A DNA stretch of 64,000 nucleotides from Phycisphaerales bacterium (GCA_014238125.1 JABABS010000083.1:1-64000); one strand, 5' to 3'; counted from the first letter of the stretch, positions 25,940 through 35,290 are shown. Translations and numbers: made by a program. Notes: a model not told the origin generated them from the sequence alone.

Positions 25940-26851
25940 ATGTCTGACACGATCATTCTTCTTTGTCCCGGACAAGGTGCGCAAAAGGTTGGTATGGGTA
26001 AATCGTGGTACGACTCTTCGTCTGCTGCAAAAACGATTTTTGAAGAAGCAAATGAAGTGCTTGGCGACTCATTAGGACGTCCACTTTCTGAAATTTGTTT
26101 TGAAGACCCAGACAAAATGATAAACCAAACGAACGTTTCGCAACCTGCAATTTATACAACATCAATTGCAAGTTGGCATGGATTACGTGAACTCGGCTTT
26201 GAATCTGAACCAATTGCAACAGCCGGCCTTTCGCTTGGCGAATATTCTGCGTTACATCTTGCCGGTGCCTTTTCTTTTGCTGAAGGTTTACAACTAGTTG
26301 CACAACGCGGACGATTGATGCAAAATGCAGCCGAAGCTTCGCCTTCGACCATGATTGCAGTTATGGGAGACGACAATACAATTCTGGAACTCTGTGAAGA
26401 AGCTCGCGGTGAAGATATTCTTGTACCTGCAAACTTCAACGCAACTGGGCAAATCGTTCTGAGCGGTTCAGTTTCAGCATGTGAACGTGTAGCTGAACTT
26501 TCGAGTGATCGAGGTGTTCGAGCAACACCACTTTCTGTTGCGGGAGCGTTTCACTCACCTTTTATGCAATCAGCTGCCGATGGGATGCGGGTGGCACTTG
26601 CAGAAGCGACACTGAGCGAGCCAACTATCCCTGTTTGGTCAAATGTGACCGCAAAACCTCATGTACATAGTGAAATTTCCGATCGTCTCGTAGATCAAAT
26701 TACCGGTTCAGTAAGGTGGGCAGAGCAGTGCACTTCAATGACGACAGAGTATGATGGTGGTTGGCATGAACTTGGCCCCGGAAGTGTTCTTCGAGGGCTC
26801 ATGAGACGAATAGATAGACAAGTGAAGGTGCAAAGCCATGATGAACCGTAA
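25940..26851 (+). CDS. fabD: Malonyl-CoA:ACP transacylase
   Basis: A 303-residue protein with the N-terminal LCPGQGAQKVGMGK, the nucleophilic Ser in AGLSLGEYSAL (about 97), the Arg-containing RGRLMQNA, and the His in GAFHSPFMQ (about 200). It loads malonyl groups on ACP. It starts 3 bp after fabH and overlaps the following lipoprotein gene by 14 bp. Confidence 0.95.
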   Translation: MSDTIILLCPGQGAQKVGMGKSWYDSSSAAKTIFEEANEVLGDSLGRPLSEICFEDPDKMINQTNVSQPAIYTTSIASWHGLRELGFESEPIATAGLSLGEYSALHLAGAFSFAEGLQLVAQRGRLMQNAAEASPSTMIAVMGDDNTILELCEEARGEDILVPANFNATGQIVLSGSVSACERVAELSSDRGVRATPLSVAGAFHSPFMQSAADGMRVALAEATLSEPTIPVWSNVTAKPHVHSEISDRLVDQITGSVRWAEQCTSMTTEYDGGWHELGPGSVLRGLMRRIDRQVKVQSHDEP

Positions 26852-27593
26852 AATTTTTGTTTCAACAATTCTCTTCGCAACAATCTTTCTTGCTAGCTGC
26901 GGTGGCGAAGAAGAGGCAGTAGATATAAAACCAGTAGTTAAAGCGCAGCCAAAAGCACCGAAGGCGCCGCCAAAAAAAACACTCGCTGATATTGCAATTG
27001 AAGCTAACGCGGATTCCAGAATTATTTGGACCGACGAAGAAAATTCCGAGTCAAACGCTGAACGTGAAGCAATTTTTCGCTTCTTCACAGCATTTTTGCA
27101 AAACGAGCACTCAATCTTTCGTCCCATGCTTTCCCCAGCAGATCAACTTGAACTTGGGACGCTCGCAGATGCGACGAACTTAACTGAAACTTTAAACAAT
27201 GTAACACGCGTAGATATTCGTACAGGTTCAGATATTGCATCAGGAAAATCCTGTGTTGTTGCTGTATATGAAATTGGAATGAACTATCAACCACAACTAT
27301 GGTCTTTCGAAGAAGCAAATGGTGCAGTCGTGTTTACTTCTCTTGAGTCGCCGCCAGGACTCATGGATCAACTCAGCGGAGATTGGGTTAAGTCATATTT
27401 TAAAGCTCGAGCAGAACTTTTAGCAAAAGCTGGAGATAGCGATGAATCAAGTTCGTACCAACTTGCTGGCGAAGGAACAGCCTCGCCTGATGGCAGTGAT
27501 TCACCAACTAAGCCGGGAGGCCCGCCGAAACTGCCTGGAAATCCGAATCCTGGTCCAAAGACACCTGGTAGTCCTGGTCCAATGACACCGTAA
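26838..27593 (+). CDS. Lipoprotein of unknown function inside the fab operon
   Basis: A 251-residue protein. Its lipoprotein signal peptide ends in the lipobox LASC (Cys about residue 21), so it is predicted to be membrane-anchored on the periplasmic side. An acidic/Lys-Pro-Ala linker follows (VDIKPVVKAQPKAPKAPPKK), then a ~150-residue globular part and a Gly/Pro-rich tail (PGGPPKLPGNPNPGPKTP). No known domain is recognised. It overlaps fabD by 14 bp and precedes fabG by 24 bp, so it is co-transcribed with fatty-acid synthesis genes although it is exported. Confidence 0.7.
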   Translation: MMNRKIFVSTILFATIFLASCGGEEEAVDIKPVVKAQPKAPKAPPKKTLADIAIEANADSRIIWTDEENSESNAEREAIFRFFTAFLQNEHSIFRPMLSPADQLELGTLADATNLTETLNNVTRVDIRTGSDIASGKSCVVAVYEIGMNYQPQLWSFEEANGAVVFTSLESPPGLMDQLSGDWVKSYFKARAELLAKAGDSDESSSYQLAGEGTASPDGSDSPTKPGGPPKLPGNPNPGPKTPGSPGPMTP

Positions 27594-27617
27594 TTTGAAA
27601 TCAACGGATAACATTCA

Positions 27618-28364
27618 ATGTCAAATGATACACCTCAAAAAGTAGCAATTGTCACAGGCGCAAGTCGTGGCATTGGTCAAGCAATCGCAAAGAAACTTGC
27701 AAGTGATGGTTTTCATGTTGCACTCGTTGCCCGCGACCAAGAAAAACTTGTTCTTGTCCAAAAAGAAATAGAAGCAGATGGTGGAAACGCAAACACACAC
27801 GTTTGCGACCTTGCACAGCGCGGTGATTTTGGCGCACTCATCGATCAGCTTTATGCAGACCTTGGTCGGATAGATGTGCTTGTCAACAATGCAGGCATGA
27901 CAAGAGATGGTTTAATGCTCCGCATGTCAGATGAGGATTTTGAAGATGTAATCAATGTAAATCTTCGTTCAGTGTTTGAGGGGTGTAGAGCTGCTGCTCG
28001 TCCAATGATGCGAGGCCGATTTGGTCGAATCATTAATATCACTTCGGTGACTGGGCTCAGTGGCAATGCTGGTCAAGCGAATTACGCTGCAGCAAAAGCC
28101 GGACTTGTTGGATTGACCAAGACGATCGCAAAAGAATTCGGTTCTAAGGGAATCACTGCAAATGCGATTGCGCCTGGTTTTATTGAGACAGACATGACAG
28201 CAGCTCTTGGCGAGGAAATTCGAAAGGGTGTGGAGAAATCTGTCCCGCTTCGTAGATATGGTCAACCTGAAGAAATTGCCTGTGCAGTATCATTTCTCGC
28301 CTCAGATGGGGGTGGATATGTGACTGGCCAAACTCTCATAGTTGATGGTGGTCTTACCTGTTAG
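27618..28364 (+). CDS. fabG: 3-oxoacyl-ACP reductase
   Basis: A 248-residue short-chain dehydrogenase. It has the cofactor motif TGASRGIGQAIA, NNAG (VLVNNAGMTRDGL), the catalytic Ser in INITSVTGLSG, the YxxxK motif NYAAAKAGL and the FabG-typical IAPGFIETDMT. It reduces 3-oxoacyl-ACP with NADPH in chain elongation. It lies between the lipoprotein gene and acpP. Confidence 0.94.
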   Translation: MSNDTPQKVAIVTGASRGIGQAIAKKLASDGFHVALVARDQEKLVLVQKEIEADGGNANTHVCDLAQRGDFGALIDQLYADLGRIDVLVNNAGMTRDGLMLRMSDEDFEDVINVNLRSVFEGCRAAARPMMRGRFGRIINITSVTGLSGNAGQANYAAAKAGLVGLTKTIAKEFGSKGITANAIAPGFIETDMTAALGEEIRKGVEKSVPLRRYGQPEEIACAVSFLASDGGGYVTGQTLIVDGGLTC

Positions 28365-28447
28365 AAGGCATTGCCACCTGCAATTTATAATCCGATATAA
28401 TCCCCTCACCTAGCAATGGAGCGAAGGAAATTAAGGAGACCCTACAA

Positions 28448-28705
28448 ATGACAATGACAAAAGCAGAAGTCGAAGCCAAAGTCGTCGATATCGTTTCAAC
28501 CCAACTTGGTGTTGATAAAGCAGAAGTTTCACTATCATCAAGTTTTGCCAATGATCTAAATGCTGACAGTCTTGATACTGTTGAACTCGTGATGGAACTT
28601 GAAGATGCTTTTTCAACTTCAATTCCAGATGATGAAGCAGAAAAAATTCAAACAGTTGGAAGCGCTGTAGAATTTATCGTCGGTGCAACTGACGCAACTG
28701 ACTAA
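28448..28705 (+). CDS. acpP: Acyl carrier protein
   Basis: An 85-residue acidic protein with the phosphopantetheine attachment Ser41 in [17 protein letters not shown]. It is the carrier of growing acyl chains. A strong AAGGAG ribosome site precedes the ATG, and the 83-bp gap after fabG may hold an extra promoter, as expected for a highly expressed ACP. Confidence 0.96.
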   Translation: MTMTKAEVEAKVVDIVSTQLGVDKAEVSLSSSFANDLNADSLDTVELVMELEDAFSTSIPDDEAEKIQTVGSAVEFIVGATDATD

Positions 28706-28721
28706 GAAATAGGCAATATTT

Positions 28722-29972
28722 GTGTCTGAAAAGTTTAATCGGCGTGTTGTAATTACTGGTCTTGGGGCTCTTACCAATATCGGACAAAATGTGTCCGATA
28801 CATGGTCGGCGCTGCTTGCAGGGAAATCAGGAATTGGACAAATAACAGCATTCGAACAGGATGAGCGCTGGGTTACAACAATCGCTGGTGAAATTCACGA
28901 TTGGGATCCAGCCGATCATCTCGACCGCTCTCTAGTTAAACGAATGGACCGATTCTCTCAACTAGGTGTATTTGCTGCCAGGGAAGCGATGATACACAGT
29001 GGACTTGATTGGGAAAATGGTGATCCATATCGCCGTGGTGTTTCGATTGGCTCGGGTGTCGGTGGCATCGCAACAATTGAACAATTTGCAAACATACTTC
29101 ACGAACGCGGCCCTCGAAGGATGAGCCCCTTCACTGTTCCCCGCTTGATGGTGAATGCATGTGCGGGTAACGTCTCTATTGAATACAACCTACGAGGCGT
29201 GAACTCCGCCGTTGCGACAGCTTGCGCCACTGGTGGTCACGCAATCGCTGAAGCGTTTACATTTGTATCCTCTGGCATGGCAGATTTTGTGCTCGCTGGC
29301 GGAGCAGAGGCAGCAGTCACACCTGTTTGCGTTGCTTCTTTTGCAGCGATGAAGGCATTATCTACTCGTAACGATGAACCAACAAAAGCATCGCGACCAT
29401 TTGATAAGGATCGCGATGGTTTTGTGCTTTCAGAAGGCGCTGCAGTGCTTGCAGTTGAAGAGTACGAGCACGCCAAAGCACGTGGTGCGGACATTCTTGC
29501 AGAAGTCGTAGGCTTCGGAATTACAGGAGACGCTGGCCATATTGCGGCGCCTGATTCAGAGGGAACTGGGGCAAAAGCAGCAATGAAAACCGCACTTGCT
29601 CATGCGGGAATTGATAGTAGCCAAATTGGATATATCAACGCACATGGCACATCAACACCTCTTGGAGATGCAGCAGAAGTTGCTGCTGTCAAATCATTGT
29701 TTGGTGAACATGCTTACAAATTGGCAATGAGTTCAACAAAATCTTGCACAGGTCATATGCTTGGTGCGGCTGGTGGAATTGAGTCTATAGCGGTGATCCT
29801 AGCACTTAAAAATGGTGTGCTGCCCCCAACAATTAACCTTGACAATGTCGATGAAGGGTTCGATTTAGATTTCGTAGCAAATGAACCCCAAGAACGTCCT
29901 ATTGAATATGCATTGAATAATTCTTTTGGTTTCGGTGGACACAACGTTTCGTTAGCATTCAAAAAAATATAA
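28722..29972 (+). CDS. fabF: 3-oxoacyl-ACP synthase II
   Basis: A 416-residue elongating condensing enzyme. It has the catalytic Cys in VATACATGGHA (about 168) and the two His in YINAHGTSTPLGD and KSCTGHMLGAAGG. The C-terminal NNSFGFGGHNVSL is typical. It starts at GTG 16 bp after acpP. It is the last gene of the fab operon and meets pagL tail to tail with no gap. Confidence 0.95.
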   Translation: MSEKFNRRVVITGLGALTNIGQNVSDTWSALLAGKSGIGQITAFEQDERWVTTIAGEIHDWDPADHLDRSLVKRMDRFSQLGVFAAREAMIHSGLDWENGDPYRRGVSIGSGVGGIATIEQFANILHERGPRRMSPFTVPRLMVNACAGNVSIEYNLRGVNSAVATACATGGHAIAEAFTFVSSGMADFVLAGGAEAAVTPVCVASFAAMKALSTRNDEPTKASRPFDKDRDGFVLSEGAAVLAVEEYEHAKARGADILAEVVGFGITGDAGHIAAPDSEGTGAKAAMKTALAHAGIDSSQIGYINAHGTSTPLGDAAEVAAVKSLFGEHAYKLAMSSTKSCTGHMLGAAGGIESIAVILALKNGVLPPTINLDNVDEGFDLDFVANEPQERPIEYALNNSFGFGGHNVSLAFKKI

Positions 29973-30605
29973 CTAAAAGGGGAACGTCATTCCCGCCCAC
30001 AACATGACACTGTCGCGACCAGGGTTTGATCGATGCGTGTTTGCATTGGAAATGTGGTACCAGCGCAAACCAATGAGCCACCTCGCGGAATCGCCAGCAT
30101 CAAATGTAAATCCTAGCCCCGCTTGTGGGGTGAAGTTAAAGTCTGATCCATCGGAAGGGACGTTGTCTTCAGTGAATAACAAGCCTGCGCCGCCTTCAAG
30201 AAAGAAAGACCAATCCTCTTTTGCGATTGCATGCCAACGAAGTTGAAGCGTTGCATTGAAACCATCCGTGTTCCCACCAGTTTGGGTTATGTCGAGCAAG
30301 TTCAGCCCAACGTCAAGGCTTAAATCTTCTGCAATAAAGTAATCGAACTCAACACCAAGAAGAATGATTTCATTTTCACGGTGAGACGTGCCCTTTGCAT
30401 AACCGCCGTGTATTCCCCATCGCCAAGAACCCTTTTGTCCCCACTGTGTTGCGACGGGTTCTTCAATTTTTTCAGGCTCGCTAGGTTGCGTCAAACTAAA
30501 TGACGAAAGAAGTGTCGGTTCAAATCGAATTTCTTGTAATTCTTCGTGGGTTAGAGCAACGTACTGCAATGTGAGCATTGGGAGAAGAAATAGCATCGAG
30601 TACAT
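29973..30605 (-). CDS. PagL-like lipid A 3-O-deacylase / acyloxyacyl hydrolase family
   Basis: A 210-residue protein with an N-terminal signal-like segment and an outer-membrane beta-barrel pattern of alternating residues. The C-terminus holds the PagL active-site pattern in WYHISNANTHRSNPGRDS: the His, the Ser two residues on, and an acidic residue (Asp here, Glu in P. aeruginosa PagL). PagL removes the 3-linked acyl chain of lipid A in the outer membrane. It ends with an aromatic residue (FPF), as barrel proteins do. It lies downstream of tRNA-Glu on the same strand. The Glu-to-Asp change is conservative. Confidence 0.72.
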   Translation of the reverse strand: MYSMLFLLPMLTLQYVALTHEELQEIRFEPTLLSSFSLTQPSEPEKIEEPVATQWGQKGSWRWGIHGGYAKGTSHRENEIILLGVEFDYFIAEDLSLDVGLNLLDITQTGGNTDGFNATLQLRWHAIAKEDWSFFLEGGAGLLFTEDNVPSDGSDFNFTPQAGLGFTFDAGDSARWLIGLRWYHISNANTHRSNPGRDSVMLWAGMTFPF

Positions 30606-30675
30606 CCTCGTTCGCGGCCTTTACGATTGGGCATTTTCTTACAGCCCCCTTAGGGGGAGGAGAGCCCTGTTGAAG

Positions 30676-30749
30676 TGATCCCAAGGGGATTCGAACCCCT
30701 GTTCCCAGGATGAAAACCTGGTGTCCTGACCTGACTAGACGATGGGACC
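30676..30749 (-). tRNA. tRNA-Glu (UUC)
   Basis: Read on the minus strand, a 74-nt cloverleaf. The acceptor GGTCCCA pairs with TGGGATC plus discriminator A. The anticodon loop has TTC in CAGGTTTTCATCCTG, and the T arm is GGGGTTCGAATCCCC. No CCA is encoded. A CCCCCT/AGGGGG hairpin (30645-30657) lies just beyond the 3' end. Confidence 0.93.
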
Positions 30750-30809
30750 TAAGGCGGAGAATGATACCGCAGCCACGCTTTTGTTGCTGCGTGTATCCTG
30801 CCATAATCT

Positions 30810-31541
30810 ATGGTCCTCATGCATATTTTTTTACTTTTTTGCATTTTAGGAGCAAATTTCCCGCCCATTGAGGAAAGTGATGCTTCGAGGCTAGTTTTTG
30901 CCGTAGATGGTCGAGATTCTTTGGACGATGGATTCGCCGTTTTGGTTGAGAATTCAAAGGGTTGGGTGGCAGGTATTAGCGGTGAAACTCGTTTGGTCCC
31001 AACTGCAGTTTTTTTGGAATTGGTGATGGAACCCGCAAAATATCGTGGGCAAGAGATGACAATTTCTGGCGTAATTGAACAGCAAATGGATTCGCCGCCA
31101 CCCTGGGAATTTGTTGGTGAGTGGTTCGTTCGCGATTCGTCTGGCACACCATTCGTCTTGTATGTTGTTGGTGAAACGGATTTAGCCGCAAAGGCGAACA
31201 TCGTTGCAAGGGCTCGATTCTATAAACGTGTTGATCTCACTGGTCGTGATGGTCAAGTCCGTTCGTTCGCAACTTTTGTAACATCGAGCAAAGCAGTCAA
31301 AAGTGCCTCATTGGGAACTATCATTCCACACCCACTTTTGTTGGTTCCTGTTGTAGTTGTTGGCGCAATGGTTGTCTTTTTGTTGAGCCGGAAAAAACCA
31401 AGCCATAGATTACATGTTCGTGATGTGTCAATGCACATAGACGAAATGATCGATTCTGCGGACGATACTATGATGGATCTTCCTGACGATCCCGCAGACG
31501 CCTTGGCTTTATTACATGAAAGTGCCGAAGAACTAACATGA
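30810..31541 (+). CDS. Membrane-anchored exported protein of unknown function
   Basis: A 243-residue protein with an N-terminal signal-like hydrophobic stretch (residues ~3-18) and an extracytoplasmic region of ~150 residues. Its pattern (PAKYRGQEMTISGVIEQQ, VVGETDLAAKANIVARARF, YKRVDLTGRDG) suggests an OB-like beta barrel. A membrane helix follows at about 173-192 (LLLVPVVVVGAMVVFLL), then an acidic cytoplasmic tail. No family is recognised with confidence. Its stop overlaps aroB by 4 bp. Confidence 0.65.
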   Translation: MVLMHIFLLFCILGANFPPIEESDASRLVFAVDGRDSLDDGFAVLVENSKGWVAGISGETRLVPTAVFLELVMEPAKYRGQEMTISGVIEQQMDSPPPWEFVGEWFVRDSSGTPFVLYVVGETDLAAKANIVARARFYKRVDLTGRDGQVRSFATFVTSSKAVKSASLGTIIPHPLLLVPVVVVGAMVVFLLSRKKPSHRLHVRDVSMHIDEMIDSADDTMMDLPDDPADALALLHESAEELT

Positions 31542-32623
31542 ATTGCGTACAGATAGAACTTGGAGATCGTTCGTATGAGATGCAAATCGGGCCTTCTATA
31601 TTGAAAAAGATGCTCGGAGATGTCCAAGGCCCCGCAATGTTTGTCGTTGATGATAATGTGATGCCCTTACTTGGAAATGTTATTTCCTTTGGAGGGGAAC
31701 AGACTCTAATGACCATGTTTGCTTCTGAAACAAACAAGACAATGGGATCTGTCGAAAAAATTTGGGATGCAATGCTTAATGCAGGGCATGACCGTGAGAC
31801 GACCCTCGTAGCAATTGGCGGCGGTATCGTGGGTGATGTTGGTGGTTTTGCAGCGGCGACATATATGCGAGGTGTGGAGCTGATTCAAGTGCCCACGACC
31901 CTCCTGGCTATGGTAGATGCATCTATCGGTGGTAAGACAGGTGTGAATACAAAGCGGACTCGCAGCAATGGGTCAGAAATAATGGGGAAAAATTTAGCTG
32001 GTGCATTTTGGCAACCCAAAAAAGTAATAGCAGATATTCAAATGTTGCAATCGCTAGATGCGAGGCAGTTGCGGTGTGGTATTGCTGAATGTGTGAAACA
32101 CGCGATGCTTGGAAATCCCGTATTACTTACATTTATAGAGTCGAACGCTGCGGCGATATTGAATTGCGAATTGGAAGTAATGGAAGAACTGGTATTTCAA
32201 AGCGCATCGATCAAGGCAAAAGTTGTTTCTCGAGATGAGCGAGAGGGGGGTGAACGAGCGTTGTTGAATTTAGGACATACGTTCGCCCACGCGATGGAAC
32301 CAATGCCGGAATTGGATTTGCTTCATGGCGAAGCAGTTTCGATTGGCCTTGTAGCAGCAGCCTGTTGTTCGGAAGCTTTGGGGATGGTGGGAGTTGGTTT
32401 TGTTGATCACATGAGGGAAGTACTTACTAAACTTGGGCTTCCATCACGAATGCAAACAGCGTTACCAGTGTCTGAATTTGTTTCGATGATGAAGCTTGAT
32501 AAGAAAAACAAGGGTGGTCAGATGCGACTCGTGTTGCCTGAGGGCGATTGCGGCGCTGTCATTACTGATGGTGTCGATCTCGAAACTATTTCGCTTGCAC
32601 TGCGGGCAGTAGGCGCTTGCTGA
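31538..32623 (+). CDS. aroB: 3-dehydroquinate synthase
   Basis: A 361-residue NAD- and metal-dependent enzyme of the shikimate pathway. Motifs include GGGIVGDVGGFAAATYMRGV, PTTLLAMVDASIGGKTGVN, CGIAECVKHAML, LNLGHTFAHAME and LLHGEAVSIG with the metal-binding His and Glu residues. It is coupled to the membrane protein upstream by an ATGA overlap and followed by a strong terminator. Confidence 0.95.
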   Translation: MNCVQIELGDRSYEMQIGPSILKKMLGDVQGPAMFVVDDNVMPLLGNVISFGGEQTLMTMFASETNKTMGSVEKIWDAMLNAGHDRETTLVAIGGGIVGDVGGFAAATYMRGVELIQVPTTLLAMVDASIGGKTGVNTKRTRSNGSEIMGKNLAGAFWQPKKVIADIQMLQSLDARQLRCGIAECVKHAMLGNPVLLTFIESNAAAILNCELEVMEELVFQSASIKAKVVSRDEREGGERALLNLGHTFAHAMEPMPELDLLHGEAVSIGLVAAACCSEALGMVGVGFVDHMREVLTKLGLPSRMQTALPVSEFVSMMKLDKKNKGGQMRLVLPEGDCGAVITDGVDLETISLALRAVGAC

Positions 32624-32628
32624 TTTGA

Positions 32629-32661
32629 GACTCCGAGCCAATTTGGCTCTGAGTCGTTTTT
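32629..32661 (+). terminator. Rho-independent terminator after aroB
   Basis: GACTC (32629-32633) pairs with GAGTC (32651-32655) and, after one mismatch, GAGCCA pairs with TGGCTC around a 3-base loop. GTTTTT follows directly. Confidence 0.85.
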
Positions 32662-32710
32662 CATGAAAAAATGTGCTCAGTTCCGATAAAGATAGAGTTG
32701 GTGTTCAAGG

Positions 32711-33661
32711 ATGAGCCCACTTGAGAGGATTTTTACTGTGCGTACAATTGCAATTGTGAATCAAAAGGGTGGTTGTGGTAAAACAACCACCTCTATTAAT
32801 GTTGCCGCGGTCTTTGCAAGTAGGGGGCTTCGGACCTTACTCGTCGATCTGGATCCACAATCCCACTGTGCTGCTGGACTTGGCGTTCCAGAAGAGCAAA
32901 TTCAAATGAGTATCGGTGATGCGCTTCTGGCACCACACGATGAAACGCTTGACAAGGATGAATTCCTCTGGCAAGTTACGAAGAATTTACATCTTGCTCC
33001 ATCCACAATGATGCTTACAGCGATCGAAGCGGCAGGCGGCGGATTGCATGCAATGCCTGACAAGGACCGTAGGTTGGAAAGTTTGCTGCATCACTTAGAT
33101 GGTTCGTTTGATCGATGCGTCATTGATTGTCCTCCAAACATTGGGCTCCTGACATACAACGCGCTCCGCGCGGCTACCGAAGCGATAGTTCCAGTAGAAA
33201 CTGGTTATTTTTCTCTTCGAGGTGCCCGGAGACAACGGAAAACAATTGAAGCGTTGATTGCAAGAATTGGAAAGCCAATTAAAACACGCATTCTTCCATC
33301 AATTCACCGCCCATCTCCACTTGCGAAAAAATTGTTGGAAAAACTTCGCGAATCTTTTGGCGATGAGGTTGCACCAGTTGTCATTCGCGATCACGAGACA
33401 TTGCGAGAAGCTGCAAGCTTTGGACAACCAGTTGTTGAATTTTCTCCTGGTTGTGATGCTGAAAAAGATTTTGTTGCACTCGTAGATTGGCTCGAAGATA
33501 TTTACAAGCCGGCTGCACCATTGGTGGAGGTGCAACCGGCAGGAAACGGAAGAGCTGCTGAGCTTGCTCGTAGAGTCGCAACGTTTGACACTTCAGCAGA
33601 AGCACCTAAGATTGCTGGAAGAATCACGCCAACAGAGGTGACTGATGGCCGCGAACTCTGA
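32711..33661 (+). CDS. ParA-family ATPase
   Basis: A 316-residue protein with the deviant Walker A KGGCGKTTTSINVAA, the Walker A' LLVDLDPQSHCAAGLG and Walker B CVIDCPPNIGLLTYNAL. It resembles chromosome-partitioning ParA/Soj or cellular positioning ATPases. No parB gene or parS-like palindrome is evident beside it. The start may be ATG 32711 or GTG 32738, which follows GAGAGGA more closely. It overlaps the next gene by 17 bp, so that protein is its likely partner. Confidence 0.85.
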   Translation: MSPLERIFTVRTIAIVNQKGGCGKTTTSINVAAVFASRGLRTLLVDLDPQSHCAAGLGVPEEQIQMSIGDALLAPHDETLDKDEFLWQVTKNLHLAPSTMMLTAIEAAGGGLHAMPDKDRRLESLLHHLDGSFDRCVIDCPPNIGLLTYNALRAATEAIVPVETGYFSLRGARRQRKTIEALIARIGKPIKTRILPSIHRPSPLAKKLLEKLRESFGDEVAPVVIRDHETLREAASFGQPVVEFSPGCDAEKDFVALVDWLEDIYKPAAPLVEVQPAGNGRAAELARRVATFDTSAEAPKIAGRITPTEVTDGREL

Positions 33662-34793
33662 TTATGCACATCTTGCAGCTCTCTTTACGACGGTTGATGA
33701 ACCGTCGCCTGTTTGTGCTTCAATAGATTTATTATTGCTTGGGCATTTGCCTGTTCAGGGCGGATTATGGCTTATCCCTTACGCTGGAAGAGAATCTTCT
33801 GGCGGTATTGGTGCACTTATTCGTATGCACGATGACACGGTAGATCTTGCAATTGTAGGCGATACCGACGTCGATATTTCTCAATGCAACTCTCTTGAAG
33901 ATGCATTTGAAATTTTGGGTTCAGAAGTAACGAACTGGATGGTTCAGCCTCCATCCGATGCAGATTCAACCGCATTGTTACATTGTGATGCTGATCGAAT
34001 TACGTTACTTTCTGGTGCAGATCAAGCAGCAGTCGTTGGTGCATATCGTTTATTGAAGGGTCTCATTGTTGCTTCTGGAAAAAATAAGGCTGCACCTGCA
34101 ATGAACCTGGTTATTGTTGGCACCGAAGAACGCGCCTCGCAGGATGCAGCAAATCGAATTGTTCAAACAGCACATCATCAACTAGGCGTACAACTTTCTG
34201 TGAGTCAACCATTGCCCGCAATGGGTTCAACAAGCAGAGTTGTATCACAAGGAAGTTTTCAGAGAACAAGCGGTATCGTTGATATTCTCACTCGCATTCG
34301 CGCGGCATCACAAAGAACACTTGAGCCACAAAAAATCCAAGAAGTAGAACAAACAATTCCACTAACTACTCGCCGAGTTGTTGAAATTGAAGAACCAGTT
34401 GTTGAGACGCCGTCAATGGTCATAAAAGAAAAAAGCGAGAAGCAATCTTACGCTTCTTATGTTGATGGTTTGATCGGAATAAAACCACGGTGTCCAGAGC
34501 ACGAAAAAGTTGAACTTGCACTAGATACAAATGGTAGATTGCACATTCTTGCTAATTCAGAAGATTTTCGGGATGCAACAATTGTTTCAGGTTGGGTTAT
34601 GCGACACCGTGAACTAATTACGATGGCATGTGGCGCGTTGGAGATTGACACGAACCAATCACCTAAGCAGCATGTCTTTACTGACAAAGCGATCTCGGTT
34701 GCTGATCTCCATGGAACAAACCTCGCCCTCCATTTACTTACCGAAGTAGAAGTCGAGGGCCACACAGGTTGGTTCTGTACTCCGCTTAATTAG
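33645..34793 (+). CDS. Hypothetical partner of the ParA ATPase
   Basis: A 382-residue protein. Residues ~105-210 (DADRITLLSGADQAAVVGAYRLLKGL..., MNLVIVGTEERASQDAANRIV, LGVQLSVSQPLPAMGST) read like the second half of a MinD/FlhG-type ATPase, but no P-loop is present. A linker of ~70 residues and an alpha/beta C-terminal domain follow. It may be a catalytically dead ParA/MinD-like fold that pairs with the active ATPase encoded just before it; this is inference from pattern and a 17-bp gene overlap. Confidence 0.55.
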   Translation: MAANSDYAHLAALFTTVDEPSPVCASIDLLLLGHLPVQGGLWLIPYAGRESSGGIGALIRMHDDTVDLAIVGDTDVDISQCNSLEDAFEILGSEVTNWMVQPPSDADSTALLHCDADRITLLSGADQAAVVGAYRLLKGLIVASGKNKAAPAMNLVIVGTEERASQDAANRIVQTAHHQLGVQLSVSQPLPAMGSTSRVVSQGSFQRTSGIVDILTRIRAASQRTLEPQKIQEVEQTIPLTTRRVVEIEEPVVETPSMVIKEKSEKQSYASYVDGLIGIKPRCPEHEKVELALDTNGRLHILANSEDFRDATIVSGWVMRHRELITMACGALEIDTNQSPKQHVFTDKAISVADLHGTNLALHLLTEVEVEGHTGWFCTPLN

Positions 34794-34831
34794 GCGTTGT
34801 TTAATTCAAGTGGGTATCCTGTACCTAACTT

Positions 34832-35290
34832 ATGGAATCAAAAGTTGAGTCAAATTATTCCCCATCTCCAAAACTAAGGCGAATATATTCTTTATTAGTT
34901 GGAATAGGTGCAATCGTACTTCTTTCTGTCGCGGCGTGGCTACCACCTTCAGCAGATGGCGTGGGCACTCATGAGCAACTTGGACTCCCAAGATGTGGCT
35001 GGATTATCGCTGCAGACCTTCCATGTCCCACTTGTGGGATGACAACCGCATTTTCTTACACGGTGAGAGGAAAATTTCTTACAGCGTTCAAAACACAGCC
35101 ATTTGGCATGTTAATTGCAGTTTTCGTAGCAATAATGGGGGTTTTCAGCTTAACAATCGCGCTGACAGGACGTCCCAAAACAGCCTTTTGGTATCGTTGG
35201 CTGACAACAAAAACACTTTTTATCGTCGCAGGACTAGCAGCATTTGCTTGGGTGTATAAAATCCTTGCTCATCGAGGATGGTTTTTATGA
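34832..35290 (+). CDS. DUF2752 membrane protein
   Basis: A 152-residue protein with three hydrophobic helices (about 18-40, 85-112, 125-147). It carries the DUF2752 signature after helix 1: LPRCGWI...PCPTCGMTTAF, with the three conserved Cys. The family function is unknown. It lies in tandem with two lipoprotein genes that are coupled by 4-bp overlaps. Confidence 0.82.
   Translation: MESKVESNYSPSPKLRRIYSLLVGIGAIVLLSVAAWLPPSADGVGTHEQLGLPRCGWIIAADLPCPTCGMTTAFSYTVRGKFLTAFKTQPFGMLIAVFVAIMGVFSLTIALTGRPKTAFWYRWLTTKTLFIVAGLAAFAWVYKILAHRGWFL

Noticed and set aside
30520..30804. 94-codon minus-strand frame
   Set aside because: It runs across the tRNA-Glu gene and the start of pagL; it encodes nothing recognisable.
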